Source: Sphingomonas colocasiae (lineage in GTDB: Bacteria > Pseudomonadota > Alphaproteobacteria > Sphingomonadales > Sphingomonadaceae). Taken from it: a stretch of DNA of 64,000 nt. The position numbers and the translations under genes are program-made. Position 1 is the first letter of the stretch, and each line of letters opens with the position of its first letter. The stretch spans positions 806,001 to 870,000 of the forward strand of contig NZ_JAINVV010000004.1 in NCBI RefSeq assembly GCF_019880585.1, read 5' to 3'. The notes below the pieces were generated by a model that did no database searches, had not been told where the DNA came from, and saw only the letters and a program-made list of their open reading frames with translations. This document shows, in pieces, positions 38,995 through 47,650 of the stretch.

Positions 38995-39013
38995 GCATCG
39001 CGCCGGGGGCGGC

Positions 39014-40135
39014 ATGAGCGGTCAAGTCGATTATTATGAACTGCTCGAAGTCGAGCGGACGGCGGACGACGCCAGGATCAAGTCGTCCTATCGCCGGCTG
39101 GCGATGCAATATCATCCGGACAAGAATGGCGGATGCAAGGATGCCGAGGGCAAGTTCAAGGCGATCAGCGAAGCCTATGACTGCCTGAAGGATCCGCAGA
39201 AGCGCGCCGCCTATGATCGGTTCGGCCATGCCGCCTTCCAGAATGGCGGCGGCGGCGGGGCCGGTCCGGGCGCCGGCTTCGAAGGTTTCAGCGATATCTT
39301 CGAGACGATCTTCGGCGCCGGCTTCGGCGGCGGTAACCAGCGCCAGCAGGCGCGTCGCGGCGCGGATCTGCGCTACGATCTGGAGATCAGCCTGGAGGAA
39401 GCCTATCACGGCAAGCGCACCAGCGTGGCGCTCGACGTGTCGGCTCAGTGCGAACCGTGCAGCGGATCGGGCGCCAAGCCGGGCACCAGTATCCATACCT
39501 GCAGCCAGTGCGGCGGGCGCGGACAGGTTCGCGCGCAGCAGGGCTTCTTCGTGGTCGAACGGACCTGCCCGGCCTGTCATGGCGCGGGGCAGGTGATCGC
39601 CGAACCCTGTGCGTCATGCCGTGGCGAAGGCCGGGTCGATCGCCAGAAGACGCTGGAGGTCAATATTCCGGCGGGCGTCGACGAAGGCACGCGGATCCGC
39701 CTGTCGGGTGAGGGCGAGGCGGGCGCGCGCGGCGCGCCTGCTGGCGATCTCTACATCTTCATCCATGTGAAGCGTCACCCGGTGTTCCAGCGCGAAGGCA
39801 CCACCCTGTTCGCGCGCGCGCCGATCAGCTTCACGACCGCCGCGCTCGGCGGCTCGATCACCGTGCCCGGCCTCGACAAGGTGGATCACGAGATCCGCAT
39901 TCCCGCCGGCATCCAGTCCGGCAAGCAGTTGCGCCAACGCGGCGCGGGCATGCCGGTGCTGCAGGGCAGGGGCAATGGCGACATGGTCGTGCAGATCGAC
40001 GTGGAAACGCCGACGCGCCTCTCCGCGCGCCAGAAGGAGTTGCTGGAAGAGTTCCGCGAGACCGAGACCGGCGAGGAATGCCCGCAATCGACGGGCTTCT
40101 TCTCGAAGCTCAAGACGATGTGGGACGAGCTGTAG
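39014..40135 (+). CDS. dnaJ: Chaperone DnaJ (Hsp40)
   Basis: 373 residues. J-domain with HPD ([10 protein letters not shown]), Gly/Phe-rich linker (about 76-110, [15 protein letters not shown]), four zinc-finger repeats [24 protein letters not shown] and CASCRGEG, and the C-terminal peptide-binding region. It stimulates DnaK ATPase and delivers clients. Full length. Transcription probably ends at the 40161-40231 inverted repeat. Confidence 0.98.
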   Translation: MSGQVDYYELLEVERTADDARIKSSYRRLAMQYHPDKNGGCKDAEGKFKAISEAYDCLKDPQKRAAYDRFGHAAFQNGGGGGAGPGAGFEGFSDIFETIFGAGFGGGNQRQQARRGADLRYDLEISLEEAYHGKRTSVALDVSAQCEPCSGSGAKPGTSIHTCSQCGGRGQVRAQQGFFVVERTCPACHGAGQVIAEPCASCRGEGRVDRQKTLEVNIPAGVDEGTRIRLSGEGEAGARGAPAGDLYIFIHVKRHPVFQREGTTLFARAPISFTTAALGGSITVPGLDKVDHEIRIPAGIQSGKQLRQRGAGMPVLQGRGNGDMVVQIDVETPTRLSARQKELLEEFRETETGEECPQSTGFFSKLKTMWDEL

Positions 40136-40160
40136 CTCGCTCCTGACATCACAGAATAGG

Positions 40161-40231
40161 CGTCATTCCGGCGAAAGCCGGAATCTTCTTGGACTTTTGC
40201 GCAAGAGATTCCGGCTTTCGCCGGAATGACG
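40161..40231. repeat. 26-bp perfect inverted repeat between dnaJ and leuB
   Basis: Left arm 40161-40186 (CGTCATTCCGGCGAAAGCCG and on) and right arm 40206-40231 are perfect reverse complements around a 19-nt loop. It separates two convergent genes; TCTTTT follows on the plus side, so it may act as a bidirectional terminator. A related pair is at 54798-54884. The GTCATTCC..GCGAAAGC..GGAATC form is a widespread dispersed bacterial repeat. Confidence 0.9.
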
Positions 40232-40235
40232 TCTT

Positions 40236-41282
40236 TTACAATGCCGCGATCACCGCGTCGCCCATGGCAGCGGTGTCCATCGCGCCGCCCAGGTCGGGTG
40301 TGCGGGCACCGCTTGCCAGCGCGCCCGCGACGGCGGCTTCGATCCGGTCGGCGGCTTCGGCCATGTCCAGCGAATAGCGCAGCATCATCGCGGCGGAAAG
40401 GATCGTCGCCAGCGGATTGGCCTTGCCCTGGCCGGCAATGTCCGGTGCGCTGCCGTGGATGGGTTCGTACAGGCCCTTGCTCGACGTATCGAGCGCGGCC
40501 GAGGGCAGCATGCCGATCGAGCCCGCGCACATGCTCGCCAGATCGGAGAGGATGTCGCCGAACAGATTGCCGGTGACGATCACATCGAACTGCGCGGGAT
40601 CGCGCACGATCTGCATCGCGGCATTGTCGACATACATGTGGCTGAGCGCGACGTCGGGATAGTCCGCCGCGACCTCGATCACCACGTCGCGCCAGAGCTG
40701 CGAGGTTTCGAGGACATTGGCCTTGTCGACCGAGCATAGCTTGCCGCGTCGCGCGCGGGCCGTCTGGAAGCCGCTATGCGCGATGCGGCGGACTTCGCCT
40801 TCGTCGTACGACATCACGTCATAGCCCTCGCGCAGTCCCTCCGGGGTGGTGCGCATCGCCTTCTCGCCGAAATAGACGTCGCCGTTGAGTTCGCGGACGA
40901 TCACCATGTCGATGCCGCGCGCCACGTCGGGGCGGAGCGTGGAGGCATCCGCCAGATCGGCGAACAGCTTCACCGGCCGCAGATTGGCGAACAGGCCCAG
41001 TTCCTTGCGCAGGCCCAGGATCGCCTGTTCGGGGCGCAGATGGCGTTCCAGCGCATCGCATTCGGGATCGCCGACCGCGCCGAACAGGATCGCATCGGCG
41101 CGCCGCGCCAGATCGAGCGTCGACGCCGGCAGCGGATGGCCGGCCGCCTTGTACGCCGCACCGCCCACGGGTGCCGTTTCGAAGGTCAGTCCACATCCCG
41201 CCGCATCGAGCACGCGCACCGCCTGCGCGATCACTTCAGGGCCAATTCCATCTCCGGGCAACAAGGCGATCAGCATCGGCAC
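40236..41282 (-). CDS. leuB: 3-isopropylmalate dehydrogenase
   Basis: 348 residues, NAD-dependent oxidative decarboxylation in leucine synthesis. Marks: [72 protein letters not shown] and [20 protein letters not shown]. The start is GTG 41282 or ATG 41276. leuCD are not adjacent. The 140-nt leader from recO contains an attenuator-like arrangement, listed separately. Confidence 0.97.
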   Translation of the reverse strand: MPMLIALLPGDGIGPEVIAQAVRVLDAAGCGLTFETAPVGGAAYKAAGHPLPASTLDLARRADAILFGAVGDPECDALERHLRPEQAILGLRKELGLFANLRPVKLFADLADASTLRPDVARGIDMVIVRELNGDVYFGEKAMRTTPEGLREGYDVMSYDEGEVRRIAHSGFQTARARRGKLCSVDKANVLETSQLWRDVVIEVAADYPDVALSHMYVDNAAMQIVRDPAQFDVIVTGNLFGDILSDLASMCAGSIGMLPSAALDTSSKGLYEPIHGSAPDIAGQGKANPLATILSAAMMLRYSLDMAEAADRIEAAVAGALASGARTPDLGGAMDTAAMGDAVIAAL

Positions 41283-41290
41283 GATCTTTC

Positions 41291-41373
41291 AAAAAGGCCG
41301 TTCGGATCGAACCTGCTGAGGCCCTGTTCCCGGCGATCCGATATCGGCGGGGCGGCGCCCTGCGGCAGGTTCG
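41291..41373 (-). promoter_or_regulatory. Attenuator-like leader of leuB
   Basis: On the minus strand GTTCG, ATC, CGAAC followed by GGCC and TTTTT (41312-41291) looks like a weak terminator. An outer CGAACCTGC/GCAGGTTCG pair (41373-41365 with 41316-41308) uses the same segment and is mutually exclusive with it. A short upstream frame exists but is not Leu-rich, so control by a leader peptide is not supported. Confidence 0.35.
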
Positions 41374-41422
41374 GGATGAACGGAGCAGGTGGGTCGCGCC
41401 GCCAATGCCCGGATGGCCCGGG

Positions 41423-42034
41423 TTACGCAACCGTCCTTTTGAGCCGTTCGGTCAGGCGATCGCGCGCCGCCATGACGTCGACCCTGCGTTCTGCGAAGAT
41501 ATGGGCGTCGAGCTGCCGGCCGGTATCGGCGAGCGCGGCGAGGATCGCAGGCCATTGCGCATCGTCGTCGAGGCGGGCGGTCGCTGATGGCCCCAGCCCC
41601 AGCCGGGCGAGCACCAGCGCTTCGAACAGCACCAGCGCGCGCGCCCAGCCGCGCGCGGAGGGGGCGGCCTCGATCGCATCGAGAACGCCCTCCAGCGCCT
41701 GGAACATCGGCGCGTCGCCAAGTCCTTCCGGCAAGGCGCTCGCGCTCAGCGCGGTCGCCCAGTCGAGCGCGGCGGCGGCGAGCGGTTCGCTCATCAGCGG
41801 TGCGCGACTATGGACGAGTTCGACGGTCAATCCGGCGAGTTGATCCTCGGTCCGCGCGCGGAACTCGGCGACGACGACGTTCGACGGCATCAGCACCGGC
41901 CGCATCGTCCGCGATCGCCCGCCGCGGACATAGCCGGCGAGCAGCCCGTCATCGGGGGTCAGCGCCCGCACGATCGCGCCATGTTCGCCATGCGCCCGCA
42001 CCGCACAGATGATCGCGCGGGCACGGACGTGCAT
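41423..42034 (-). CDS. recO: DNA repair protein RecO
   Basis: 203 residues. N-terminal OB-fold (MHVRARAIICAVRAHGEHGA, VRALTPDDGLLAGYVRGGRS) and a helical C-terminal part. RecO loads RecA with RecR on SSB-coated DNA. It lacks the C-terminal zinc Cys of some homologues and is shorter than E. coli RecO, as usual in sphingomonads. It starts 2 nt after uvrC, so uvrC-recO form an operon. Confidence 0.9.
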   Translation of the reverse strand: MHVRARAIICAVRAHGEHGAIVRALTPDDGLLAGYVRGGRSRTMRPVLMPSNVVVAEFRARTEDQLAGLTVELVHSRAPLMSEPLAAAALDWATALSASALPEGLGDAPMFQALEGVLDAIEAAPSARGWARALVLFEALVLARLGLGPSATARLDDDAQWPAILAALADTGRQLDAHIFAERRVDVMAARDRLTERLKRTVA

Positions 42035-42036
42035 GC

Positions 42037-43959
42037 TCAGCGCCCGCCGTGGAAGAAGTCGTAGATGCCCTGCGCCATCGCCCTGGAGACGCCGGGCGCC
42101 TTTTGCAGGTCCTCGAGCGCCGCGTTGCGCACCGCGCGCGCCGTGCCGAAATGCAGCAGCAGCGCGCGCTTGCGCGCGGGGCCGATCCCGGGAACATCGT
42201 CGAGAGAGCTCACGCCGATCGCCTTGGCGCGTTTCTGCCGATGCGCGCCGATCGCGAAGCGATGCGCCTCGTCACGCAGCCGCTGGAGATGGAACATCAC
42301 CGGCGCGTTCACGGGCAGGGTGAATTCACGGCCGTCAGGAAAATGGAAGGTTTCACGGCCGGCATTGCGGTCCGGCCCCTTGGAGACGCCGATGAAGGGC
42401 ACGTCCTCGATCCCGAGTTCGTCGAGGATCGCCTTGACCGCGCTGACCTGTCCCTTGCCGCCGTCGATCAGCACCAGATCGGGCCATTCCTTGCCCTCGC
42501 GATCGGGATCCTCGCGCTGGGCGCGACCGAACCGGCGCTCCATCACTTCACGCATCATCGCGAAATCATCGCCGGGCACGGTCTCGGGGCGCTTGATGTT
42601 GAACTTGCGATAGGCGCCCTTGCGGAAGCCCTCCGGCCCCGCGACGACCATCGCACCGACTGCGTTGGTGCCCTGGATATGGCTGTTGTCGTAGATCTCG
42701 ATGCGGTCCGGCGGTCCGTCGAGCTCGAACAGTTCGGCCATTTCGCGGAAGACCTTGGCCTGGGTGGTGCTTTCGGCGAGATGGCGATCGAGCGCTTCCT
42801 CCGCGTTGCGCTTCGCCTGCTTGATCAGCCGCACGCGGTCGCCGCGCTGCGGCACCGCGATCGTCACCTTGCCTCCCGCCGCTTCGCCCAGCGCCTCGGC
42901 GAGCAATTCGCTCTCGCTGAGCGTGCGATCGAGCAGGATGGTGCGCGGCGGCGGCACATCCTCGTAGAACTGCACCAGGAAGCTGGTCAGCACCTCATCC
43001 TCGGGTACGTCGTTGGTGTGGGCGGGGAAGAAGCTGCGATGGCCCCAATTCTGTCCGCCGCGAATGAAGAAGGCCTGGATGCACATCGTGCCGCCCTTGC
43101 AGGCGAGCGCGAAGATATCGGCATCGCCGACACCGTCCGCATTCACGGCCTGGCTGCCCTGGATGAAGGTCAGTGCCTTCAGCCGGTCGCGATAGACCGC
43201 GGCCATCTCGAAATCCATGTTGCCGCTGGCGGTCTGCATCGCGTCGGCCAGCTTGGCTTGGACCTTGGTCGACTTGCCGGACAGGAAATCGCGCGCATCC
43301 GCGACCAGCTCGGCATAATCCTCCTCGCTGATGCGCCCCACGCAGGGCGCCGAGCAGCGCTTGATCTGGTAGAGCAGGCAGGGGCGGTCGCGATTGGAGA
43401 AGAAGCTGTCGGTGCAGCTGCGCAGCAGGAACAGCTTCTGCAGCGCATTGAGCGTGCGGCCGACCTCGCCGGCGCTGGCGAACGGGCCGAAATAGTCGCC
43501 CTTGATCTTGCGCGCGCCGCGATGCTTCTGGATGCGCGGAAAGCCGTGATCGGCGCGCAACAGGATGAAGGGGAAGCTTTTGTCGTCGCGCAGCAGCACA
43601 TTATAGGCGGGGCGATACCGCTTGATGAGTTGCGCTTCGAGCAGCAGCGCTTCCGCTTCGTTGTTGGTCGTGACGATCGTCATCGACCGCGTCTGCGCCA
43701 CCATCCGCTTCAGCCGGATCGAGAGCCGCGCCGCCTGGGTATAGTTGGTTACCCGGTTCTTGAGCGAACGCGCCTTGCCGACATACAGGACGTCGCCGCG
43801 CGCATCGAGCATGCGATAGACACCCGGACGCGACGGCAGCGTCTTCAGCACGTTGCGGATCGCCGCGACGCCGGCCTCCAGATCGGGCTTCTCCGCCCCG
43901 CGCACGGCGTAGGTGGCGGTTTCCTCGTTGAAGCGGTCGGGAGAAGAGGGGGCGGACAT
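42037..43959 (-). CDS. uvrC: Excinuclease ABC subunit C
   Basis: 640 residues. GIY-YIG nuclease domain (about 45-125, RPGVYRMLDARGDVLYVGKA, NEAEALLLEAQLIKRYRPAY), UVR motif region near 230, RNase-H-like 5' incision domain with EIYDNSHIQGTNAVGAMVVA and LVLIDGGKGQVSAV, and C-terminal HhH (SLDDVPGIGPARKRALLLHF). It makes both incisions in nucleotide excision repair with UvrAB. Its start is 9 nt before a dispersed repeat at 43969. Confidence 0.98.
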   Translation of the reverse strand: MSAPSSPDRFNEETATYAVRGAEKPDLEAGVAAIRNVLKTLPSRPGVYRMLDARGDVLYVGKARSLKNRVTNYTQAARLSIRLKRMVAQTRSMTIVTTNNEAEALLLEAQLIKRYRPAYNVLLRDDKSFPFILLRADHGFPRIQKHRGARKIKGDYFGPFASAGEVGRTLNALQKLFLLRSCTDSFFSNRDRPCLLYQIKRCSAPCVGRISEEDYAELVADARDFLSGKSTKVQAKLADAMQTASGNMDFEMAAVYRDRLKALTFIQGSQAVNADGVGDADIFALACKGGTMCIQAFFIRGGQNWGHRSFFPAHTNDVPEDEVLTSFLVQFYEDVPPPRTILLDRTLSESELLAEALGEAAGGKVTIAVPQRGDRVRLIKQAKRNAEEALDRHLAESTTQAKVFREMAELFELDGPPDRIEIYDNSHIQGTNAVGAMVVAGPEGFRKGAYRKFNIKRPETVPGDDFAMMREVMERRFGRAQREDPDREGKEWPDLVLIDGGKGQVSAVKAILDELGIEDVPFIGVSKGPDRNAGRETFHFPDGREFTLPVNAPVMFHLQRLRDEAHRFAIGAHRQKRAKAIGVSSLDDVPGIGPARKRALLLHFGTARAVRNAALEDLQKAPGVSRAMAQGIYDFFHGGR

Positions 43960-43968
43960 GGAGGGGAT

Positions 43969-44018
43969 TTAGAGCATCGTGCGGAAAAGTGGGAACCGGT
44001 TTTCCGCAAAAACGATGC
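43969..44018. repeat. Dispersed alphaproteobacterial palindromic repeat
   Basis: GAGCATCGTGCGGAAAAG .. CTTTTCC-like right half ending ACGATGC: arms GCATCGT(43974-43980)/ACGATGC and GCGGAAAA/TTTTCCGC around GTGGGAACCGG. The form AGAGCATCGTGCGGAAAAGT with AAAACGATGC is a well-known intergenic repeat of rhizobia and sphingomonads. It lies upstream of uvrC. Confidence 0.75.
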
Positions 44019-44114
44019 GACAGCAAACAGCTTTGGTTGGCCCGCTTATGCCAGCGCTCCAGCTTTTACCGGCGCGACATCACAGGATTGAAGCGGGCAC
44101 TGCTCGCCTGAAAT

Positions 44115-44146
44115 GCAAAAGCCCCCGCCGCTTGCGCGGCAGGGGC
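44115..44146 (-). terminator. Intrinsic terminator of the F0 ATP synthase operon
   Basis: On the minus strand GCCCCTGCCGC, GCAA, GCGGCGGGGGC (11-bp stem, one G-U pair, GNRA-type loop) is followed by TTTT (44120-44117). It lies about 22 nt after the atpF stop, so it ends the atpI-B-E-X-F transcript. Confidence 0.9.
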
Positions 44147-44168
44147 CCTGCGATTCGATCTCTGTCGC

Positions 44169-44783
44169 TCAGTTGAGGCGCGTGCCCAGCCCCGAAATGG
44201 TCTGGTCGACAAGCGCCTTGTCCTGCGCGGCGCCATGGCCTTGTGCGATCAGCGTCGCGGCGGCCGTGGCGGCGGCGTTGACGGTCTTTTCGCGGATCTC
44301 GGCGATCGCGGCACGCTCGGTGGCGGCGATCTTGTCCTCGGCCATGCGGGCGCGCCGGACGGTGAGGTCCTTGGCGGCCGTGCGAGCGTCGGCCAGGATC
44401 TGTTGCGCCTCCGCCTCGGCATGTTCGCGCATCGCGACAGCTTCGGATTCGGCGGCCTTCACCTTGGCGGCATATTCGGCGCGGAGCGCTTCGGCTTCGG
44501 CGCGGAGCGCCTTGGCTTCGTCAAGCTGTTCGCGGATCGCCGCGATCTTCTTGTCGAGCGCGCCGCCGAGCAGGGCGGGCACCTTCTTCACCAGCAGGAT
44601 GACGATGAACACCGCCATCGCCAGTGCCACCCAGGCCGTGGGATTGAGCCCCAGGGCGGAGGGGACGGCGTGTTCCGCGCCGCCGCCGTGCGCCTCGGTG
44701 CCTGCGTGCAGGCCCTCGGCGGTATCGGCATGCGCCAGGTTGGCGGCCACTTCGGCCGAGCCGTTGGTTTCGGTATCAGCCAT
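44169..44783 (-). CDS. atpF: ATP synthase F0 subunit b
   Basis: 204 residues: an unusually long Ala/His/Glu-rich N-terminal extension (about 1-48), one membrane helix (about 50-66, AWVALAMAVFIVILLV) and a long charged coiled coil (EQLDEAKALRAEAEALRAEY). It forms the peripheral stalk of the ATP synthase with subunit b'. ATG 44783 overlaps the b' stop by 8 nt. The F1 genes are not in the window, as usual for alphaproteobacteria, where F0 and F1 operons are separate. Confidence 0.93.
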   Translation of the reverse strand: MADTETNGSAEVAANLAHADTAEGLHAGTEAHGGGAEHAVPSALGLNPTAWVALAMAVFIVILLVKKVPALLGGALDKKIAAIREQLDEAKALRAEAEALRAEYAAKVKAAESEAVAMREHAEAEAQQILADARTAAKDLTVRRARMAEDKIAATERAAIAEIREKTVNAAATAAATLIAQGHGAAQDKALVDQTISGLGTRLN

Positions 44784-45270
44784 TGGCGAGCGCAGCCTTT
44801 ACTGCCTTGGCGGCATCCGCCGCGTTGACCTTGGCGCCCGAAAGCTTGGCGACCATGTCCTGCGCGGCTTCGGCCGCGACGGACTCGATTTCACCGAGCG
44901 CCTGAGCGGTTGCCGCGGCGATGCGGGCTTCGGCGGCCGACAGGGCCTCTGCCGATTCGGCATCCGCCTTGGCGAGGGTCTTGTCGGACTCCGCGGTCGC
45001 ATCGGCCTTGGCGGCCTGAGTCAGCTTCAGCGCCTCGGCGCGGCTGGCTTCCGCCTTCGCCCGATAGGCTTCGTCCTGCGCGTCCGCTTCCTGGCGGGCG
45101 CGTTCGGCGGCCGCGAGATCGTCCGCGATCTGCCGATCCCTGCGGTCCACGGTCCCCTGGATCTTCGGCACCATGCCGAGGCCGATCACGAAGAAGACGA
45201 AGCCGAAGGTCAGCAGCAGCCAGAAGATCTGCGATGAATAGGTCGCGGCGAGCTGAGCTATCTGGGGCAT
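44776..45270 (-). CDS. atpX: ATP synthase F0 subunit b'
   Basis: 164 residues: short N-terminus, membrane helix (about 15-33, IFWLLLTFGFVFFVIGLGM) with the VPKIQGTVDRRDRQI start of the stalk, and an Ala-rich coiled coil to the C-terminus. This is the second, diverged b subunit of phototrophs and alphaproteobacteria (atpX, also called atpG or atpF2). It is upstream of atpF and 61 nt downstream of atpE. Confidence 0.93.
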   Translation of the reverse strand: MPQIAQLAATYSSQIFWLLLTFGFVFFVIGLGMVPKIQGTVDRRDRQIADDLAAAERARQEADAQDEAYRAKAEASRAEALKLTQAAKADATAESDKTLAKADAESAEALSAAEARIAAATAQALGEIESVAAEAAQDMVAKLSGAKVNAADAAKAVKAALANG

Positions 45271-45331
45271 TGCACCTGTATCCTGTCCTGCCGCCCGGCC
45301 GGGGCCGGGCGGAGGGATTGAGTCGTCGTGA

Positions 45332-45559
45332 TCAGGCGACGAAGATCAGGATCATCGCAACGACGAACGCCAGCAGGCCGAGAAGTTCGGCAGCGGCGAA
45401 GCCGATGAACAGGCGACCCTGCTGGCCGTCCGCGGCGGCGGGATTGCGGAGCGCGCTCTCGAGGAACGAGCCGAACACGTTGCCCACGCCGATCGCGGCC
45501 ATGCCCGCACCGATGGCTGCCAGGCCGGCACCGACGAGCTTTGCTGCTTCTGCGTCCAT
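45332..45559 (-). CDS. atpE: ATP synthase F0 subunit c
   Basis: 75 residues, two-helix hairpin proteolipid of the rotor ring. Helix 1 has the Gly/Ala motif LVGAGLAAIGAGMAAIGVG; the loop is RNPAAADGQQG (the RNP/RQP loop contacts F1). The ion-binding carboxylate is E58 in FIGFAAAELLGLLAF, typical of a proton ring. ATG 45559. Confidence 0.98.
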   Translation of the reverse strand: MDAEAAKLVGAGLAAIGAGMAAIGVGNVFGSFLESALRNPAAADGQQGRLFIGFAAAELLGLLAFVVAMILIFVA

Positions 45560-45603
45560 TTCTAAACTCCCTTCGTAAATTCAAATGACAGTGGGTTGAA
45601 AAC

Positions 45604-46389
45604 TCAGTGAAGATTCTCTGCGTCGTTGAGGTACAGCGACGTCAGCAGAGCGAAGACATAGGCCTGGATGCCGGCGACCAGCACTTCCAGGGCGCAGATC
45701 GCGATCATCAGGATGAAGCTGGGGCCGCCGATCAGCACGCCATAGGCGGCACCGGCATTGGCGCTGTCGATCACGAAGCTGGAAAGCACCTCGAGCAGCA
45801 CGTGGCCGGCCATCATCGCGACGAAGAGTCGCAGGCCAAGGCTGAACGGGCGGACGAGGAACGAGATCAGCTCGATCACCGGGATCAGCCACATCAGCCA
45901 GATCGGCGTGCCGTGCGGCACGAACAGCGAGAAGAAGTGGAGGCCGTGCCGCCAGAAGCCGACGATGAGCACGATCGAGAAGCTCATGATCGCGAGCACG
46001 CCGGTGACGGTGAAGTGGCTGGTGAAGGTGAAGGGGTGGATGCCGAACAGGCCGAGGGGAAGCAATCCCAGCAGGTTGGCGAACAGAATGAACATGAAGA
46101 TCGAGAAGATGTAGGGCACATATTTGCGCCCTGCGGGGCCGATATTGGCCGCCAGCATCGAATCGATGAAACCGGTCATGCTCTCGACCGCCATCTGCCA
46201 GCGGCCGGGAACGAGCTGGCGCTTCATTCCGCCCAGCATGAACACCCACAGCACGACGGCGGTGATCGCCATCCAGAGCGCTGAATTGGTGAATGCGATA
46301 TTATAGCCGGCGATGGACAGATGATCGGTGCCGAACAACGGCTCGATCGTAAACTGATGCATCGGATCGACTTTACCTGGCTCGGCCAC
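45604..46389 (-). CDS. atpB: ATP synthase F0 subunit a
   Basis: 261 residues from GTG 46389 (MAEPGKVDPMHQFTIEPLFG), the N-terminus usual in sphingomonads; a TTG 12 nt further upstream and ATG 46362 are alternatives. Five to six membrane helices. The essential Arg is in LVRPFSLGLRLFVAMMAGHV, the proton-channel helix. It forms the stator half-channels against the c-ring. Between atpI and atpE. Confidence 0.96.
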   Translation of the reverse strand: MAEPGKVDPMHQFTIEPLFGTDHLSIAGYNIAFTNSALWMAITAVVLWVFMLGGMKRQLVPGRWQMAVESMTGFIDSMLAANIGPAGRKYVPYIFSIFMFILFANLLGLLPLGLFGIHPFTFTSHFTVTGVLAIMSFSIVLIVGFWRHGLHFFSLFVPHGTPIWLMWLIPVIELISFLVRPFSLGLRLFVAMMAGHVLLEVLSSFVIDSANAGAAYGVLIGGPSFILMIAICALEVLVAGIQAYVFALLTSLYLNDAENLH

Positions 46390-46428
46390 GAAAAACCCCA
46401 AAATCCTGCGACCAAAGCGCCCGAAATG

Positions 46429-46746
46429 TCACTTCGGGCGCTGGTTCGAAATCCTGACGATGTTTCTGAAGGAGACGATGATCCCGAAGAACATCATCAC
46501 CAGCAGGCCCCAGGGCGACGTACCGGCAAAACGGTCTATGACCCAGCCGATCAGCGCGCCGCCAGCAATGCCCCCGATCAGTTCCGCCAGCACCCGGTTG
46601 CCGAGACGATAGCTTTCGTCCTGGCCCTTTTGTGCAACGCCGGTTCTGACCGCTTCGTCGTGCTGCGCGCGCTTCAGCCGCTCATCGAGGGACTGGAGTC
46701 GCGCATTCTCGCCGATTGGGTCTTGCCCGGATTCGCGTTCCGCCAT
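46429..46746 (-). CDS. atpI: ATP synthase protein I
   Basis: 105 residues. An acidic N-terminal region (about 1-45), then two membrane helices (GNRVLAELIGGIAGGALIGW and WGLLVMMFFGIIVSF). AtpI/AtpZ-type assembly factor, thought to help c-ring assembly or Mg transport. ATG 46746 has AAGGAGGAAC. First gene of the F0 operon. Confidence 0.92.
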   Translation of the reverse strand: MAERESGQDPIGENARLQSLDERLKRAQHDEAVRTGVAQKGQDESYRLGNRVLAELIGGIAGGALIGWVIDRFAGTSPWGLLVMMFFGIIVSFRNIVRISNQRPK

Positions 46747-46824
46747 GCGCGTTCCTCCTTGAGCCGAGGCTTTCCGGACGATCGACAAAGCATGAAAGAC
46801 GAGCGAACCCGCCAAGGCGCGGCC

Positions 46825-46853
46825 CGTTTAGGGAGGGGGTGGGGCGAAGTCAA
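46825..46853 (-). promoter_or_regulatory. Candidate promoter of the F0 operon
   Basis: On the minus strand TTGACT (46853-46848), a 17-nt spacer and TAAACG (46830-46825), about 78 nt before the atpI ATG. The -35 is strong and the -10 weak. The rest of the 276-nt region 46747-47022 to the ydbL gene shows no further clear feature. Confidence 0.45.
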
Positions 46854-47022
46854 CCGTAGTGGAGGGGAAGGCGGAATCCGCCGCGAATCCCATGAAATTC
46901 CGGCATTATCCGTAATCGGGGCCTAATCGGCGAATCTCCGCCGTTGGCTCATATGGCAGCGTTTCGTCCGGATTCCGGCCCCCATCGGAATGGCGGGCCG
47001 GTTTCCATCGAATCGCCGCCGC

Positions 47023-47403
47023 TTATACGCAGCGGCCATCGCGCTGCGGTGCGCCGCCGCCGCGCGTCTGCCAGCTGCCGTCGGGCGCCTGATACTTCTC
47101 GCCCGGCTTGGTGTTGGCGATCAGGTTGCAGCCCGTGGTGAAGGCGAACTGCTCGATCGTCGAGCCCGTCGATCCGGCTTTCGCCGTATAGGCGGCCTTG
47201 CGCTTGATATTGATGTCGCGGACCAGCGCCTCGATATCGGCGCCCTGGCCGCCGACGACGCCGAGATAGCCGTCCACCTTCTCTCCGACCTTGCCGGCGG
47301 CGCGCGCGGCTTCATAGGCGGGGTCGCGCTGCGCATAAGCAGTGCCCGCCGCCGCCGCGAGGGCGATGGAGAGGCCGAGGCCGATCAGAGTGATGCGCTT
47401 CAT
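47023..47403 (-). CDS. ydbL: YdbL family (DUF1318) periplasmic protein
   Basis: 126 residues. Signal peptide cut after AYA (about residue 24). Mature part: DPAYEAARAAGKVGEKVDGY, LGVVGGQGADIEALVRDINI, KRKAAYTAKAGSTGSTIEQF. In E. coli YdbL works with YdbH and YnbE, where it helps to keep YnbE multimers in check. ATG 47403 overlaps the YnbE stop (TGATG). Last gene of the operon. Confidence 0.88.
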   Translation of the reverse strand: MKRITLIGLGLSIALAAAAGTAYAQRDPAYEAARAAGKVGEKVDGYLGVVGGQGADIEALVRDINIKRKAAYTAKAGSTGSTIEQFAFTTGCNLIANTKPGEKYQAPDGSWQTRGGGAPQRDGRCV

Positions 47404-47603
47404 CAGAATATGTCCGCTTCCTGCTTGATGAGGTTCTTCGCCTCGCCATCGAGACGATAGACCACTTCCTGCTTGATGTTGATATTCAGGTTGATCTCGA
47501 TGGGCTTGTCGGGCGCCTGAAGCGTCACGCAGCCCGCAAGGCCCGCGCACACAGCCGCCAACGTCAGGCCCAAGGCGATCACCGATCCGGTTGTCTTCCC
47601 CAT
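47403..47603 (-). CDS. ynbE: YnbE family outer-membrane lipoprotein
   Basis: 66 residues. Signal peptide with lipobox LAGC (C25), then TLQAPDKPIEINLNINIKQE and VVYRLDGEAKNLIKQEADIF; the IEINLNINIKQEV stretch is the hallmark of YnbE, whose strands extend the YdbH bridge at the outer membrane. ATG 47603 is used; a coupled start at 47654 (overlapping the ydbH stop) would add 17 residues. Confidence 0.9.
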   Translation of the reverse strand: MGKTTGSVIALGLTLAAVCAGLAGCVTLQAPDKPIEINLNINIKQEVVYRLDGEAKNLIKQEADIF

Positions 47604-47650
47604 ATCAGGGGGAATCTCACCGTGCGGTCCCTCGGTCAACATCGCATTCT

